DNA of 64,000 bases, taken from assembly GCF_051014685.1 (NCBI RefSeq), contig NW_027478399.1, positions 248,001 through 312,000 of the forward strand. The letters are read 5' to 3'. Every line of letters starts with the position of its first letter. Positions within the stretch are counted from its first letter, which is position 1. The stretch comes from Ptiloglossa arizonensis. Taxonomy: Eukaryota > Arthropoda > Insecta > Hymenoptera > Colletidae. Of this stretch, positions 23,341 through 36,514 are shown in pieces. Below the pieces are notes generated by a model that saw nothing but the letters and a program-made list of their open reading frames with translations, was not told where the DNA came from and did no database searches. The position numbers and the translations under genes were made by a program.

Positions 23341-26300
23341 ATTGTGATTGTTTCTCAACCGTTCCTTAACTTCAAACTCCCATATCTCGCGAACGGATTG
23401 ACGAGCTCGAGAAATTCCTGTTGCATCTGAAAGTAGAAACTCGCCCCATTGCAAAGGTATGTGTATTTTTCCCCTAGGCCTTTGTAGTTATTGGTTTCGA
23501 GTATCAGACTTGGGAAAATTTTGATGGTTTCTCAACCATTCCTTAACTTCAGACTCCCATATCTCGCGAACGGATTGACATACTCGTGAAATTCCTGTTG
23601 CATCTGAAAGTAGAAACTCGCCCAATTACAAAGGTAAGTGTATTTTTCCGCTAGGCCACAGTAGTTATTGGTTTCGAGTATCCGACTTGCGAAAATTGTG
23701 ATTGTTTCTCACACATTCCTTAACTTCAAACTCCCATATCTCGCGAACGGATTGACGAACTCGAGAAATTCCGGTTGCGTCTGGAAGAAGAAACTCTCCC
23801 GATTACAACGGTATGTGTATTTTTCCCCTAAGCCTTTGTAGTTATTGGTTTCGAGTATCAGACTTGCGAAAATTTTGAAGGTTTCTCAACCGTTCCTTAA
23901 TTTCAAACTTCCATATCTCGCGAAAGGATTGACGAGCTCGAGAAATTCCTGTTGCATCTGAAAGTAGATACTCGCCCGATTACAAAGGTATGTGTATTTT
24001 TCCCCTAGGCCTTTGTAGTTATTGGTTTCGAGTATCAGACTTGCGAAAATTTTGATGGTTTCTCAACCATTCCTTAACTTCAAACTCCCATATCTCGCGA
24101 ACGGATTGACGAACTCGAGAAATTCCTGTTGCATCTGAAAGTAGAAACTCGCCCAATTACAACGGTATGTGTATTTTTGCCCTAGGCCATAGTAGTTATT
24201 GGTTTCGAGTATCAGACTTGCGAAAATTGTGATGGTTTCTCAACCATTCCTTAGTTTCAAACTCCCATATCTCGCGAACGGATTGACGAACACGAGAAAT
24301 TCCGGTTGCATCTGGAAGAAGAAACTCTCCCGATTACAACGGTATGTGGATTTTGCCCCTAAGCCTTTGTAGTTATTGGTTTCGAGTATCAGACTTGCGA
24401 AAACTGTGATTGTTTCTCAACCGTTCCTTAACTTCAAACTCCCATATCTCGCGAACGGATTGACGAACTCGAGAAATTCATGCTGCATCTGAAAGTAGAA
24501 ACTCGCGCGATTACAAAGGTATGTGTATTTTTCTCCTAGGCCATAGTAGTTACTGGTTCGAGTATCAGACTTGCGAAAATTTTGACGGTTTCTCAACCAT
24601 TCCTTAACTTCAAACTCCCATATCTCGCGAACGGATTGACATACTCGAGAAATTCCTGTTGCATCTGAAAGTAGAAACTCGCCCGATTATAGAGGTATGT
24701 GTATTTTTCCCCTAGGCCTTTGTAGTTATTGGTTTCGAGTATCAGACTTGCGAAAATTGTGATTGTTTCTCAACCGTTCCTCAATTTCAAACTCCCATAT
24801 CTCGCGAACGGATTGACGAGCTCGAGAAATTCCTGTTGCATCTGAAAGTAGAAACTCGCCCCATTGCAAAGGTATGTGTATTTTTCCCCTAGGCCTTTGT
24901 AGTTATTGGTTTCGAGTATCAGACTTGGGAAATTTTTGATGGTTTCTCAACCATTCCTTAACTTCAGACTCCCATATCTCGCGAACGGATTGACATACTC
25001 GTGAAATTCCTGTTGCATCTGAAAGTAGAAACTCGCCCAATTACAAAGGTAAGTGTATTTTTCCGCTAGGCCACAGTAGTTATTGGTTTCGAGTATCCGG
25101 CTTGCGAAAATTGGGATTGTTTCTCACACATTCCTTAACTTCAAACTCCCATATCTCGCGAACGGATTGACGAACTCGAGAAATTCCGGTTGCGTCTGGA
25201 AGAAGAAACTCTCCCGATTACAACGGTATGTGTATTTTTCCCCTAAGCCTTTGTAGTTATTGGTTTCGAGTATCAGACTTGCGAAAATTTTGATGGTTTC
25301 TCAACCGTTCCTTAATTTCAAACTTCCATATCTCGCGAACGGATTGACGAGCTCGAGAAATTCCTGTTGCATTTGAAAGTAGATACTCGCCCGATTACAA
25401 AGGTATGTGTATTTTTCCCCTAGGCCTTTGTAGTTATTGGTTTCGAGTATCAGACTTGCGAAAATTTTGATGGTTTCTCAACCATTCCTTAACTTCAAAC
25501 TCCCATATCTCGCGAACGGATTGACGAACTCGAGAAGTTCCTGTTGCATCTGAAAGTAGAAACTCGCCCGATTACAACGGTATGTGTATTTTTGCCCTAG
25601 GCCATAGTAGTTATTGGTTTCGAGTATCAGACTTGCGAAAATTGTGATGGTTTCTCAACCATTCCTTAGTTTCAAACTCCCATATCTCGCGAACGGATTG
25701 ACGAACACGAGAAATTCCGGTTGCATCTGGAAGAAGAAACTCTCCCGATTACAACGGTATGTGTATTTTGCCCCTAAGCCTTTGTAGTTATTGGTTTCGA
25801 GTATCAGACTTGCGAAAACTGTGATTGTTTCTCAACCGTTCCTTAACTTCAAACTCCCATATCTCGCGAACGGATTGACGAGCTCGAGAAATTCCTGTTG
25901 CATCTGAAAGTAGAAACTCGCCCCATTGCAAAGGTATGTGTATTTTTCCCCTAGGCTTTTGTAGTTATTGGTTTCGAGTATCAGACTTGGGAAATTTTTG
26001 ATGGTTTCTCAAACATTCCTTAACTTCAGACTCCCATATCTCGCGAACGGATTGACATACTCGTGAAATTCCTGTTGCATCTGAAAGTAGAAACTCGCCC
26101 AATTACAAAGGTAAGTGTATTTTTCCGCTAGGCCACAGTAGTTATTGGTTTCGAGTATCCGGCTTGCGAAAATTGGGATTGTTTCTCACACATTCCTTAA
26201 CTTCAAACTCCCATATCTCGCGAACGGATTGACGAACTCGAGAAATTCCGGTTGCGTCTGGAAGAAGAAACTCTCCCGATTACAACGGTATGTGTATTTT

Positions 26301-27600
26301 TCCCTAAGCCTTTGTAGTTATTGGTTTCGAGTATCAGACTTGCGAAAATTTTGATGGTTTCAAACCGTTCCTTAATTTCAAACTTCCATATCTCGCGAAC
26401 GGATTGACGAGCTCGAGAAATTCCTGTTGCATTTGAAAGTAGATACTCGCCCGATTACAAAGGTATGTGTATTTTTCCCCTAGGCCTTTGTAGTTATTGG
26501 TTTCGAGTATCAGACTTGCGAAAATTTTGATGGTTTCTCAACCATTCCTTAAATTCAAACTCCCATATCTCGCGAACGGATTGACGAACTCGAGAAGTTC
26601 CTGTTGCATCTGAAAGTAGAAACTCGCCCGATTACAACGGTATGTGTATTTTTGCCCTAGGCCATAGTAGTTATTGGTTTCGAGTGTCAGACTTGCGAAA
26701 ATTGTGATGGTTTCTCAACCATTCCTTAGTTTCAAACTCCCATATCTCGCGAACGGATTGACGAACACGAGAAATTCCGGTTGCATCTGGAAGAAGAAAC
26801 TCTCCCGATTACAACGGTATGTGTATTTTGCCCCTAAGCCTTTGTAGTTATTGGTTTCGAGTATCAGACTTGCGAAAACTGTGATTGTTTCTCAACCGTT
26901 CCTTAACTTCAAACTCCCATATCTCGCGAACGGATTGACGAACTCGAGAAATTCATGCTGCATCTGAAAGTAGAAACTCGCGCGATTACAGAGGTATGTG
27001 TATTTTTCTCCTAGGCCATAGTAGTTATTGGTTTCGAGTATCAGACTTGCGAAAATTTTGACGGTTTCTCAACCATTCCTTAAATTCAAACTCCCATATC
27101 TCGCGAACGGATTGACATACTCGAGAAATTCCTGTTGCATCTGAAAGTAGAAACTCGCCCAATTACAAAGGTAAGTGTATTTTTCCCCTAGGCCACAGTA
27201 GTATTGGTTTTGAGTATCCGACTTGCGAAAATTGTGACTGTTTCTCAAACATTCCTTAACTTCAAACTCCCATATCTCGCGAACGGATTGACGAACTTGA
27301 GAAATTCATGCTGCATCTGAAAGTAGAAACTCGCCCGATTACAAAGGTATCTGTATTTTCCCCTAGGCCACAGTAGTTATTGGTTTCGAGTATCAGACTT
27401 GCGAAAATTGTGATTGTTTCTCAACCGTTCCTTAATTTCAAACTCCCATATCTCGCGAACGGATTGACGAGCTCGAGAAATTCCTGTTGCATCTGAAAGT
27501 AGAAACTCGTCCGATTGCAAAGGTATGTGTATTTTTGCCCTAGGCCTTTGTAGTTATTGGTTTCGAGTATCAGACTTGCGAAAATTTTGATGGTTTCTCA
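23340..27600. repeat. 6- to 8-monomer higher-order repeat of CCTTTGTAG / CCACAGTAG type
   Basis: The ordered series GACGAGCTCGAG, GCCCCATTGCAAAGG, GACTTGGGAAA, CTTCAGACTCCC, GACATACTCGTGAAATTCC, CAATTACAAAGGTAAGTG and TTTCCGCTAGGCCACAG, then TTTCTCACACATTCC and CATCTGGAAGAAGAAAC, is seen three times. TACTCGTGAA lies at 23,581, 24,996 and 26,058 (steps 1,415 and 1,062 bp, i.e. eight and six monomers). The second and third copies share TATCCGGCTTGCG and TTGGGATTG; the first has TATCCGACTTGCG. One-base losses occur near 24,555, 26,301 and 26,361. No gene is seen. Confidence 0.85.
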
Positions 27601-27890
27601 ACCATTCCTTAACTTCAAACTCCCATATCTCGCGGACGGATTGACGAACTCGAGAAATTCCTGTTGCATCTGAAAGTAGAAACTCGCCCGATTACAACGG
27701 TATGTGTATTTTTGCCCTAGGCTATAGTAGTTATTGGTTTCGAGTATCAGACCAGCGAAAGTTTTGATGGTTTCTCAACCGTTCCTTAACTTCAAACTCC
27801 CATATGTCGCGAACGGATTTACGAACTCGATAAATTCCTGTTGCATCTGAAACCAGAAACTCGTCCGATTACAACGGTATGTGTATTTTT
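27600..27890. repeat. Satellite with TTTACGAACTCGATAAATTCC monomer
   Basis: This contains the first ATTTACGAACTCGATAAATT monomer (27,818), with CATATGTCGCG and GAAACCAGAAACTCGTCCG. The type returns at 35,414, 37,183, 40,361, 58,041 and 60,519, always after a GACCAGCGAAAG or GCTTTGCGAAAG junction, and is a useful marker for tracing copied segments. Confidence 0.75.
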
Positions 27891-30820
27891 GCCCTAGACC
27901 ATAGTAGTTATTGGTTTCGAGTATCAGACTTGCGAAAACTTTGATGGTTTCTCAACCACTCCTTAACTTCAAACTCCCATATCTCGCGAACGGATTGACG
28001 AACTCGAGAAATTCCTGTTGCACCTGAAAGTAGAAACTTGCCCGATTACATTGGTGAGTGTACTTTTCCCCTAGGCCATTCAAGTTATTGGTTTCGAGTA
28101 TCAGACTTGCGAAAATTTTGATGGTTTCTCAACCATTCCTTAACTTCAAACTCCCATACCTCGCGAACGGATTGACGAACTCGAGAAATTCCTACTGCAT
28201 CTGAAGTCAGAAACTCGCCCGATTACAATGGTGTGTGTACTTTTCCCCTAGGCAATTCCAGTTATTGGTTTCGGGTATCAGACTTGCGAAAATTTTGATG
28301 GTTTCTCAACCATTCCTTAACTTCAAAATCCCATTTTTCGCGAACGGATTGACGAACTCGAGAAATTCCTGTTGCATCTGAAAGTAGAAACTCGCCCGAT
28401 TACAATGGTGTGTATACTCTTCCCCTAGGCCATTCCAGTTATTGGTTTCTAGTATCAGACTTGCGAAAATTTTGATTGTTTGTCAACCATTCCATAAATT
28501 CACACTTCCATATCTCGCGAACGGATTGACGAACTCGAGAAATTTCTGTTGCATCTGAAAGCAGAAACTCGCCCGATTACAACGGTATGTGTATTTTTGC
28601 CCTAGGCCATTGCAGTTAATGGTTTCGAGTATCAGACATGCGAAAATTTTGATGGTTTCTCAACCATTCCTCAATTTCAAACTCGCATATCTCGCGAACG
28701 GATTGACGAACTAGAGAAATTCCTGTTGCATCTGAAAGTAGAAGCTCTCCCGATTAAAATGGTGTGTGTACTTTTCCCCTAGGGCATTGTAGTCATTGGT
28801 TTCGAGTATCAGACTTGCGAAAATTTTGATGGTTTCTCAACCATTCCTCAATTTCAAACTCGCATATCTCGCGAACGGATTGACGAACTCGAGAAATTCC
28901 TGTTGCATCTGAAAGCAGAAACTCGCCCGATTACAAAGGTGTCTGTATTTTTGCCCTAGACCATAGTAGTTATTGGTTTCGAGTATCAGATTCCGAAAAT
29001 TTTGATGGTATCTCAACCATTCCTTATCTTCAAACTCCCATATCTCGCGAACGGATTGGCGAACTCGAGAAATTCCGGTTGCATCTGAAAGTGGAAACTC
29101 GCCCGATTACAATGGTGTGTGTACTTTTCCCCTAGGCCATTCCAGTTATTGGTTTCTAGTATCAGACTTGCGAAAATTTTGATTGTTTGTCAACCATTCC
29201 ATAACTTCACACTTCCATATCTCGCGAACGGATTGGCGAACTCGAGAAATTCCAGTTGCATCTGAAAGTGGAAATTCGCCCGATTACAATGGTGTGTGTA
29301 CTTTTGCCCCAGGCCATTGTAGTTATTGGTTTCGAGTATCTGACTTGCGAAAATTTTGATGGTTTCTCAACCATTCCTTAACCTCAAACTCCCATATCTC
29401 GCGAACGGATTGACGAACTCGAGAAATTCCTGTTGCATCTGAACGCAGACACTCGACCGTTTACAACGGTTTGTGTACTTTTCCCCTAGGCCATTCCAGT
29501 TATTCGTTTCGAGTAAGAGACTTGCAAAATTTTTATGGTTTCTCAACCATTCCTTAATTTCAGACTCGCATATCTCGCGAACGGAATGACGAACTCGAGA
29601 AATTCCTGTTGCATCTGAAAGCAGAAACTCGCCCGATTACAATGGTGTGTGTACTTTTCCCCTAGGCCATTCCAGTTATTGGTTTCTAGTATCAGACTTG
29701 CGAAAATTTTGATGGTTTCTCAACCATTCCTTAACCTCAAACTCCCATATTTCGCGAACGGATTGACGAACTCGAGAAATTCCTGTTGCATCTGAACGCA
29801 GACACTCGACCGTTTACAACGGTTTGTGTACTTTTCCCCTAGGCCATGGTAGTTATTGGTTTCGAGTATCAGACTTGCGAAAATTTTGATGGTTTCTCGA
29901 CCATTCCTTAACTTCAAACTCCCATATTTCGCGAACGGATTGTCGAACTCGAGAAACTCCTGTTGCATCTGAAAGTAAAAACTCGCCCGATTACAAAGGT
30001 GTGTGTGCTTTTCCCCTAGGCCATTCCAGTTATTCGTTTCGAGTAAGAGACTTGCAAAATTTTTATGGTTTCTCAACCATTCCTTAATTTCAGACTCGCA
30101 TATCTCGCGAACGGAATGACGAACTCGAGAAATTCCTGTTGCATCTGAAAGCAGAAACTCGCCCGATTACAAAGGTATGTGTATTTTTGCCCTAGACCAT
30201 AGTAGTTATTGGTTTCGAGTATCAGATTCCGAAAATTTTGAGGGTTTCTCAACCATTCCTTAACTTCAAGCTCCCATATCTCGCGAACGGATTGACGAAC
30301 TCGAGAAATTCTTGTTGCATCAGAAAGTATGAACTCTCCCGATTACAATGGTGTGTGTACTTTTCCCCTAGGCCATTGTAGTCATTGATTTCGAGTATCA
30401 GACTTGCGAAAATTTTGATGGTTTCTCAACCATTCCTCAATTTCAAACTCCCATATCTCGCGAACGGATTGACAAACTCGAGAAATTCCTGTTGCGTCAG
30501 AAAGTATAAACCCTCCCGATTACAATGGTGTGTGTACTTTTCCCCTAGACCATAGTAGTTATTGGTTTCGAGTATCAGACTCCGAAAATTTTGATGGTTT
30601 CTCAACCATTCCTTAACTTCAAGCTCCCATATCTCGCGAACGGATTGACGAACTCGAGAAATTCTTGTTGCATCTGAAATTAGAAACTCGCCCGATCACA
30701 GTGGTGTGCCTGCTTTTCCCCTAGGCCATTCCAGTTATTCGTTTCGAGTAAGAGACTTGCAAAGTTTTTATGGTTTCTCAACCATTCCTTAACTTCAAAC
30801 TCCCATATCTCGCGAACGGA
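27890..30820. repeat. Superblock G, copy 1
   Basis: First of four related blocks. Ordered markers: TTGGTGAGTGTAC (28,051), CCCATTTTTCGCG, GATTGTTTGTCAACC (28,474), CTAGAGAAATTCC, GGCGAACTC, GAACGCAGACACTCGACCG, GAGTAAGAGACTTGC, ACGGAATGACG, GATTCCGAAAATTTTGAGGG, CATCAGAAAGTATGAAC, GATCACAGTGG (30,694). Against copy 2 the offset steps from 3,180 to 3,004 to 2,650 and then to 2,827 bp. Copy 1 therefore has one extra monomer (CTACTGCATCTGAAGTCAG, near 28.2 kb), two more at about 29,380-29,733, and lacks one just before GATCACAGTGG. Confidence 0.85.
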
Positions 30821-33800
30821 TAGCCGAATTCGAAAAATTTCTGTTGCGTCTGAAAGCAGAAACTCTCCCGATTAGAACGGTATGTGCATTTTTCCCCTAG
30901 GCCATTGTAGTTATTGGTTTCGAGTATCAGAATTGCGAAAATTTTGATGGTTCCTCAACCATTCCTTAACTTCAAACTCCCATACCTCGCGAACGGATTG
31001 ACGAACTCGAGAAATTCCTACTGCATCTGAAGGCAGAAACTCGCCCTATTACAACGGTATGGGTATTTTTGCTCTAGACCATAGAAGTTATTGGTTTCGA
31101 GTATCAGACCTGCGAAAACTTTGATGGTTTCTCAACCACTCCTTAACTTCAAACTCCCATATCTCGCGAACGGATTGACGAACTCGAGAAATTCCTGTTG
31201 CATCTGAAAGTAGAAACTTGCCCGATTACATTGGTGAGTGTACTTTTCCCCTACGCCATTCAAGTTATTGGTTTCGAGTATCAGACTTGCGAAAATTTTG
31301 ATGGTTTCTCAACCACTCCTTAACTTCAAACTCCCATTTTTCGCGAACGGATTGACGAACTCGAGAAATTCCTGTTGCATCTGAAAGTAGAAACTCGCCC
31401 GATTACAAAGGTGTGTATACTCTTCCCCTAGGCCATTCCAGTTATTGGTTTCTAGTATCAGACTTGCGAAAATTTTGATTGTTTGTCAACCATTCCATAA
31501 ATTCACACTTCCATATCTCGCGAACGGATTGACGAACTCGAGAAATTTCTGTTGCATCTGAAAGCAGAAACTCGCCCGATTACAACGGTATGTGTATTTT
31601 TGCCCTAGGCCATTGCAGTTAATGGTTTCGAGTATCAGACATGCGAAAATTTTGATGGTTTCTCAACCATTCCTCAATTTCAAACTCGCATATCTCGCGA
31701 ACGGATTGACGAACTAGAGAAATTCCTGTTGCATCTGAAAGTAGAAGCTCTCCCGATTACAATGGTGTGTGTACTTTTCCCCTAGGGCATTGTAGTCATT
31801 GGTTTCGAGTATCAGACTTGCGAAAATTTTGATGGTTTCTCAACCATTCCTCAATTTCAAACTCGCATATCTCGCGAACGGATTGACGAACTCGAGAAAT
31901 TCCTGTTGCATCTGAAAGCAGAAACTCGCCCGATTACAAAGGTGTCTGTATTTTTGCCCTAGACCATAGTAGTTATTGGTTTCGAGTATCAGATTCCGAA
32001 AATTTTGATGGTATCTCAACCATTCCTTATCTTCAAACTCCCATATCTCGCGAACGGATTGGCGAACTCGAGAAATTCCGGTTGCATCTGAAAGTGGAAA
32101 CTCGCCCGATTACAATGGTGTGTGTACTTTTCCCCTAGGCCATTCCAGTTATTGGTTTCTAGTATCAGACTTGCGAAAATTTTGATTGTTTGTCAACCAT
32201 TCCATAACTTCACACTTCCATATCTCGCGAACGGATTGGCGAACTCGAGAAATTCCAGTTGCATCTGAAGGTGGAAATTCGCCCGATTACAATGGTGTGT
32301 GTACTTTTGCCCCAGGCCATTGTAGTTATTGGTTTCGAGTATCTGACTTGCGAAAATTTTGATGGTTTCTCAACCATTCCTTAACCTCAAACTCCCATAT
32401 CTCGCGAACGGATTGACGAACTCGAGAAATTCCTGTTGCATCTGAACGCAGACACTCGACCGTTTACAACGGTTTGTGTACTTTTCCCCTAGGCCATGGT
32501 AGTTATTGGTTTCGAGTATCAGACTTGCGAAAATTTTGATGGTTTCTCGACCATTCCTTAACTTCAAACTCCCATATTTCGCGAACGGATTGTCGAAGTC
32601 GAGAAACTCCTGTTGCATCTGAAAGTAAAAACTCGCCCGATTACAAAGGTGTGTGTGCTTTTCCCCTAGGCCATTCCAGTTATTCGTTTCGAGTAAGAGA
32701 CTTGCAAAATTTTTATGGTTTCTCAACCATTCCTTAATTTCAGACTCGCATATCTCGCGAACGGAATGACGAACTCGAGAAATTCCTGTTGCATCTGAAA
32801 GCAGAAACTCGCCCGATTACAAAGGTATGTGTATTTTTGCCCTAGACCATAGTAGTTATTGGTTTCGAGTATCAGATTCCGAAAATTTTGAGGGTTTCTC
32901 AACCATTCCTTAACTTCAAGCTCCCATATCTCGCGAACGGATTGACGAACTCGAGAAATTCTTGTTGCATCAGAAAGTATGAACTCTCCCGATTACAATG
33001 GTGTGTGTACTTTTCCCCTAGGCCATTGTAGTCATTGATTTCGAGTATCAGACTTGCGAAAATTTTGATGGTTTCTCAACCATTCCTCAATTTCAAACTC
33101 CCATATCTCCCGAACGGATTGACAAACTCGAGAAATTCCTGTTGCGTCAGAAAGTATAAACCCTCCCGATTACAATGGTGTGTGTACTTTTCCCCTAGAC
33201 TATAGTAGTTATTGGTTTCGAGTATCAGACTCCGAAAATTTTGATGGTTTCTCAACCATTCCTTAACTTCAAGCTCCCATATCTCGCGAACGGATTGACG
33301 AACTCGAGAAATTCTTGTTGCATCAGAAAGTATAAACTCTCCCGATTACAATGGTGTGTGTACTTTTCCCCGAGGCCATTGTAGTCATTGATTTCGAGTA
33401 TCAGACTTGCGAAAATTTTGATGGTTTCTCAACCATTCCTCAATTTCAAACTCCCATATCTCGCGAACGGATTGACGAACTCGAGAAACTCCCGTTGCAT
33501 CTGAAAGTAGAAACTCGCCCGATCACAGTGGTGTGCCTGCTTTTCCCCTAGGCCATTCCAGTTATTCGTTTCGAGTAAGAGACTTGCAAAGTTTTTATGG
33601 TTTCTCAACCATTCCTTAACTTCAAACTCCCATATCTCGCGAACGGATTGACGAACTCCAGAAATTCCTGTTGCATCTGAAAGCAGAAACTCGCCCGATT
33701 ACAACGGTATGTGTATTTTTCCCTTGGCCATTGTAGTTATTTGTTTCGAGTATCAGACTTGCGAAAATTTTGATGGCTTCTCAACCATTCCTTAACTTCA

Positions 33801-34310
33801 AACTCGCATATCTCGCGAAAGGATTGACGAACTCGAGAAATTCCTGTTGCATCTGAAAGCAGAAGCTCGCCCGATTACAACGGTATGTGTATTTCTGCCC
33901 TAGACCATAGTAGATATTGGTTTCGAGTATCAGATTCCGAAAATTTTGATGGTTTCTCAACCATTCCTTAACTTCAAGCTCCCATATCTCGCGAACGGAT
34001 TGACGAACTCGAGAAATTCCTGTTGCATCTGAAAGTAGAAACTCGCCCAATTACAAAGGTAAGTGTATTTTTCCCCTAGGCCACAGTAGTATTGGTTTCG
34101 AGTATCCGACTTGCGAAAATTGTGACTGTTTCTCAAACATTCCTTAACATCAAACTCCCATATCTCGCGAACGGATTGACGAACTTGAGAAATTCATGCT
34201 GCATCTGAAAGTAGAAACTCGCCCGATTACAAAGGTATCTGTATTTTCCCCTAGGCCACAGTAGTTATTGGTTTCGAGTATCCGACTTGCGAAAATTGTG
34301 ATTGTTTCTC
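30821..34310. repeat. Superblock G, copy 2 (most complete)
   Basis: It starts with the divergent GGATAGCCGAATTCG monomer (30,821) and runs through the same marker series as copy 1: GATTGTTTGTCAACC at 31,478, GAACGCAGACACTCG near 32,445, GATCACAGTGG at 33,521. It then ends in the GGCTTCTC dimer module (33,772) and a GTAAGTG / CAGTAGTATTGG monomer. With about 19-20 monomers it is the best reference for the block. At 34,311 an unusual TTTCTCATCGCGTTCC replaces TTTCTCAACCGTTCC. Confidence 0.85.
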
Positions 34311-34745
34311 ATCGCGTTCCTTAATTTCAAACTCCCATATCTCGCGAACGGATTGACGAGCTCGAGAAATTCCTGTTGCATCTGAAAGTAGAAACTCGCC
34401 CGATTGCACAGGTATGTGTATTTTTCCCCCTAGGCCTTTGTTGTTATTTGTTTCGAGTATCAGACTTGCGAAAATTTTGATGGTTTCTCAACCATTCCTT
34501 AACTTCAAACTCCCATAGCTCGCGAACGGATTGACGAACTCGAGAAATTCTTGTTGCATCTGAAAGTAGAAACTCGCCCAATTACAAAGGTATGTGTATT
34601 TTCCCCTAGGCCACAGTAGTTATTGGTTTCGAGTATCAGACTTGCGAGAATTGTGATTGTTTCTCAACAGTTCCTTAATTTCAAACTCCCATATCTCGCG
34701 AACGGATTGACGAACTCGAGAAATTCCTGTTGCATCTGAAAGTAG
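34310..34745. repeat. Satellite of CCTTTGTAG type between superblock and decamer block
   Basis: Two to three monomers of the 23-27 kb type follow (GACGAGCTCGAG, GATTGCACAGG, TTTGTTGTTATTTG, then CAATTACAAAGG with TATTTTCCCCTAGG). An extra C near 34,427 makes TTTTTCCCCCTAGG. There is nothing besides satellite. Confidence 0.65.
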
Positions 34746-35865
34746 AAACTCGCCCGATTGCAATGGTATGTGTATTTTTCCCCTAGGCCTTTGTAGTTAT
34801 TGGTTTCGAGTATCAGACTTGCGAAAATTTTGATGGTTTCTCAACCATTCCTTAACTTCAAACTCCCATATCTCGTGGACGGATTGACGAACTCGAGAAA
34901 TTCCTATTGCATCTGAAAGTAGAAACTCGCCCGATTACAAAGGTATGTGTATTTTTCCCCTAGGCCACAGTAGTTATTGGTTTCGAGTATCAGACTTGCG
35001 AAAATTGTGATTGTTTCTCAACCGTTCCTTAACTTCAAACTCCCATATCTCGCGAACGGATTGACGAGCTCGAGAAATTCCTGTTGCATCTGAAAGTAGA
35101 AACTCGTCCGATTGCAAAGGTATGTGTATTTTTGCCCTAGGCCTTTGTAGTTATTGGTTTCGAGTATCAGACTTGCGAAAATTTTGATGGTTTCTTAACC
35201 ATTCCTTAACTTCAAACTCCCATATCTCGCGGACGGATTGACGAACTCGAGAAATTCCTGTTGCATCTGAAAGTAGAAACTCGCCCGATTACAACGGTAT
35301 GTGTATTTTTGCCCTACGCCATAGTAGTTATTGGTTTCGAGTATCAGACCAGCGAAAGTTTTGATGGTTTCTCAACCGTTCCTTAACTTCAAACTCCCAT
35401 ATGTCGCGAACGGATTTACGAACTCGATAAATTCCTGTTGCATCTGAAACCAGAAACTCGTCCGATTACAACGGTATGTGTATTTTTGCCCTAGGCCATA
35501 GTAGTTATTGGTTTCGAGTATCAGAATTGCGAAAGTTTTGATGGTTTCTCAACCATTCCTTAACTTCAAACTCCCATATCTCGCGAACGGATTGACGAAT
35601 CCGAAAAATTTCTGTTGCATCTGAAAATAGAAACTCCCCCGATTACAATGCTATGTGTATTTTTCCCCTAGGCCATTGTAGTTATTGGTTTCGAGTATCA
35701 GACTTGCGAAAATTTTGATGGTTTCTCAACCAATCCTTAACTTCAAACTCCCATATCTGGCGAACGGATTGACGAATCCGAAAAATTTCTGTTGCATCTG
35801 AAAATAGAAACTCCCCCGATTTCAATGCTACGTGTATTTTTCCCCTAGGCCATTGTAGTTATTGG
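34745..35865. repeat. Six-monomer block, copy 1 (pairs with 36,515-37,635)
   Basis: CTCGTGGACGG, GACGAGCTCGAG, CTCGTCCGATTGCAAAGG, TTTCTTAACCATTCC, GACCAGCGAAAG, the TTTACGAACTCGATAAATT monomer (35,414), GACGAATCCGAAAAATTTC and CCATATCTGGCG appear in this order here and again 1,769 bp (ten monomers) downstream. The rare TTTCTTAACC spelling in both copies makes common descent clear. Part of the block recurs at about 39,960-40,990, 57,950-58,290 and 60,460-60,770. Confidence 0.85.
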
Positions 35866-36200
35866 TTTCGAGTATCCGACTTGCGAAAATTTTGATGGTT
35901 TCTCAACCATTCCTTAACTTCAAACTCCCATATCTCGCGAACGGATTGACGAATCCGAAAAATTTCTGTTGCATCAGAAAATAGAAACTCCCCCGATTAC
36001 AATGCTACGTGTATTTTTCCCCTAGGCCAATGTAGTTATTGGTTTCGAGTATCAGACTTGCGAAAATTTTGATGGTTTCTCAACCATTCCTTAACTTCAA
36101 ACTCCCATATCTCGCGAACGGATTGACGAATCCGAAAAATTTCTGTTGCATCTGAAAGTAGAAACTCGACCGATTACAATGGTGAGTGTACTTTTCCCCT
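35598..36200. repeat. Run of four AATCCGAAAAATTTC monomers
   Basis: AATCCG replaces ACTCGAG in four consecutive monomers at 35,598, 35,775, 35,952 and 36,129, exactly 177 bp apart. Three also share GAAAATAGAAACTCCCCCG and AATGCTACGTG (AATGCTATGTG in the first); the fourth returns to GAAAGTAG. The change removes the XhoI site. The run is a local homogenised expansion, echoed at 37,367-37,544 (two units) and 40,899-41,253 (three units). Confidence 0.85.
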
Positions 36201-36514
36201 AGGCCATTCAAGTTATTGGTTTCGAGTATCAGACTTGCGAAAATTTTGATGGTTTCTCAACCATTCCTTAACTTCAAACTCCCATTTTTCGCGAACGGAT
36301 TGACGAACTCGAAAATTTCTGTTGCGTCTGAAAGCAGAAACTCTCCCGATTAGAACGGTATGTGCATTTTTTCCCCTAGGCCATTGTAGTTATTGGTTTC
36401 GAGTATCAGAGTTGCGAAAATTTTGAGGGTTCCTCAACCATTCCTTAACTTCAAACTCCATATCTCGCGAGCGGATTGAGGAAATCGAGATATTCCTGTT
36501 GCATCTGAAAGTAG
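35866..36514. repeat. Spacer between the two six-monomer copies
   Basis: This holds the last two AATCCG monomers, a CCCATTTTTCGCG monomer, a TTAGAACGGTATGTGC monomer and an isolated GGATTGAGGAAATCGAG monomer at about 36,475, a form otherwise confined to 3.5-18 kb. Short losses occur near 36,312 (CTCGAAAATTTC) and 36,453 (AACTCCATATC). No gene is seen. Confidence 0.65.

Noticed and set aside
27163..27185. Splice-donor-like AAGGTAAGTG (also near 23,630, 34,055, 39,712 and 57,035)
   Set aside because: It is a satellite variant of AAGGTATGTG shared by copied monomers, with no exon-like sequence around it.
29720..30076. 118-codon reverse-strand open frame and its near-identical copy at 32,370-32,726
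   Set aside because: They are copies of one duplicated satellite segment (offset 2,650 bp), opened by TTTCTCGACC. Conservation follows from the DNA duplication, not from selection on a protein.
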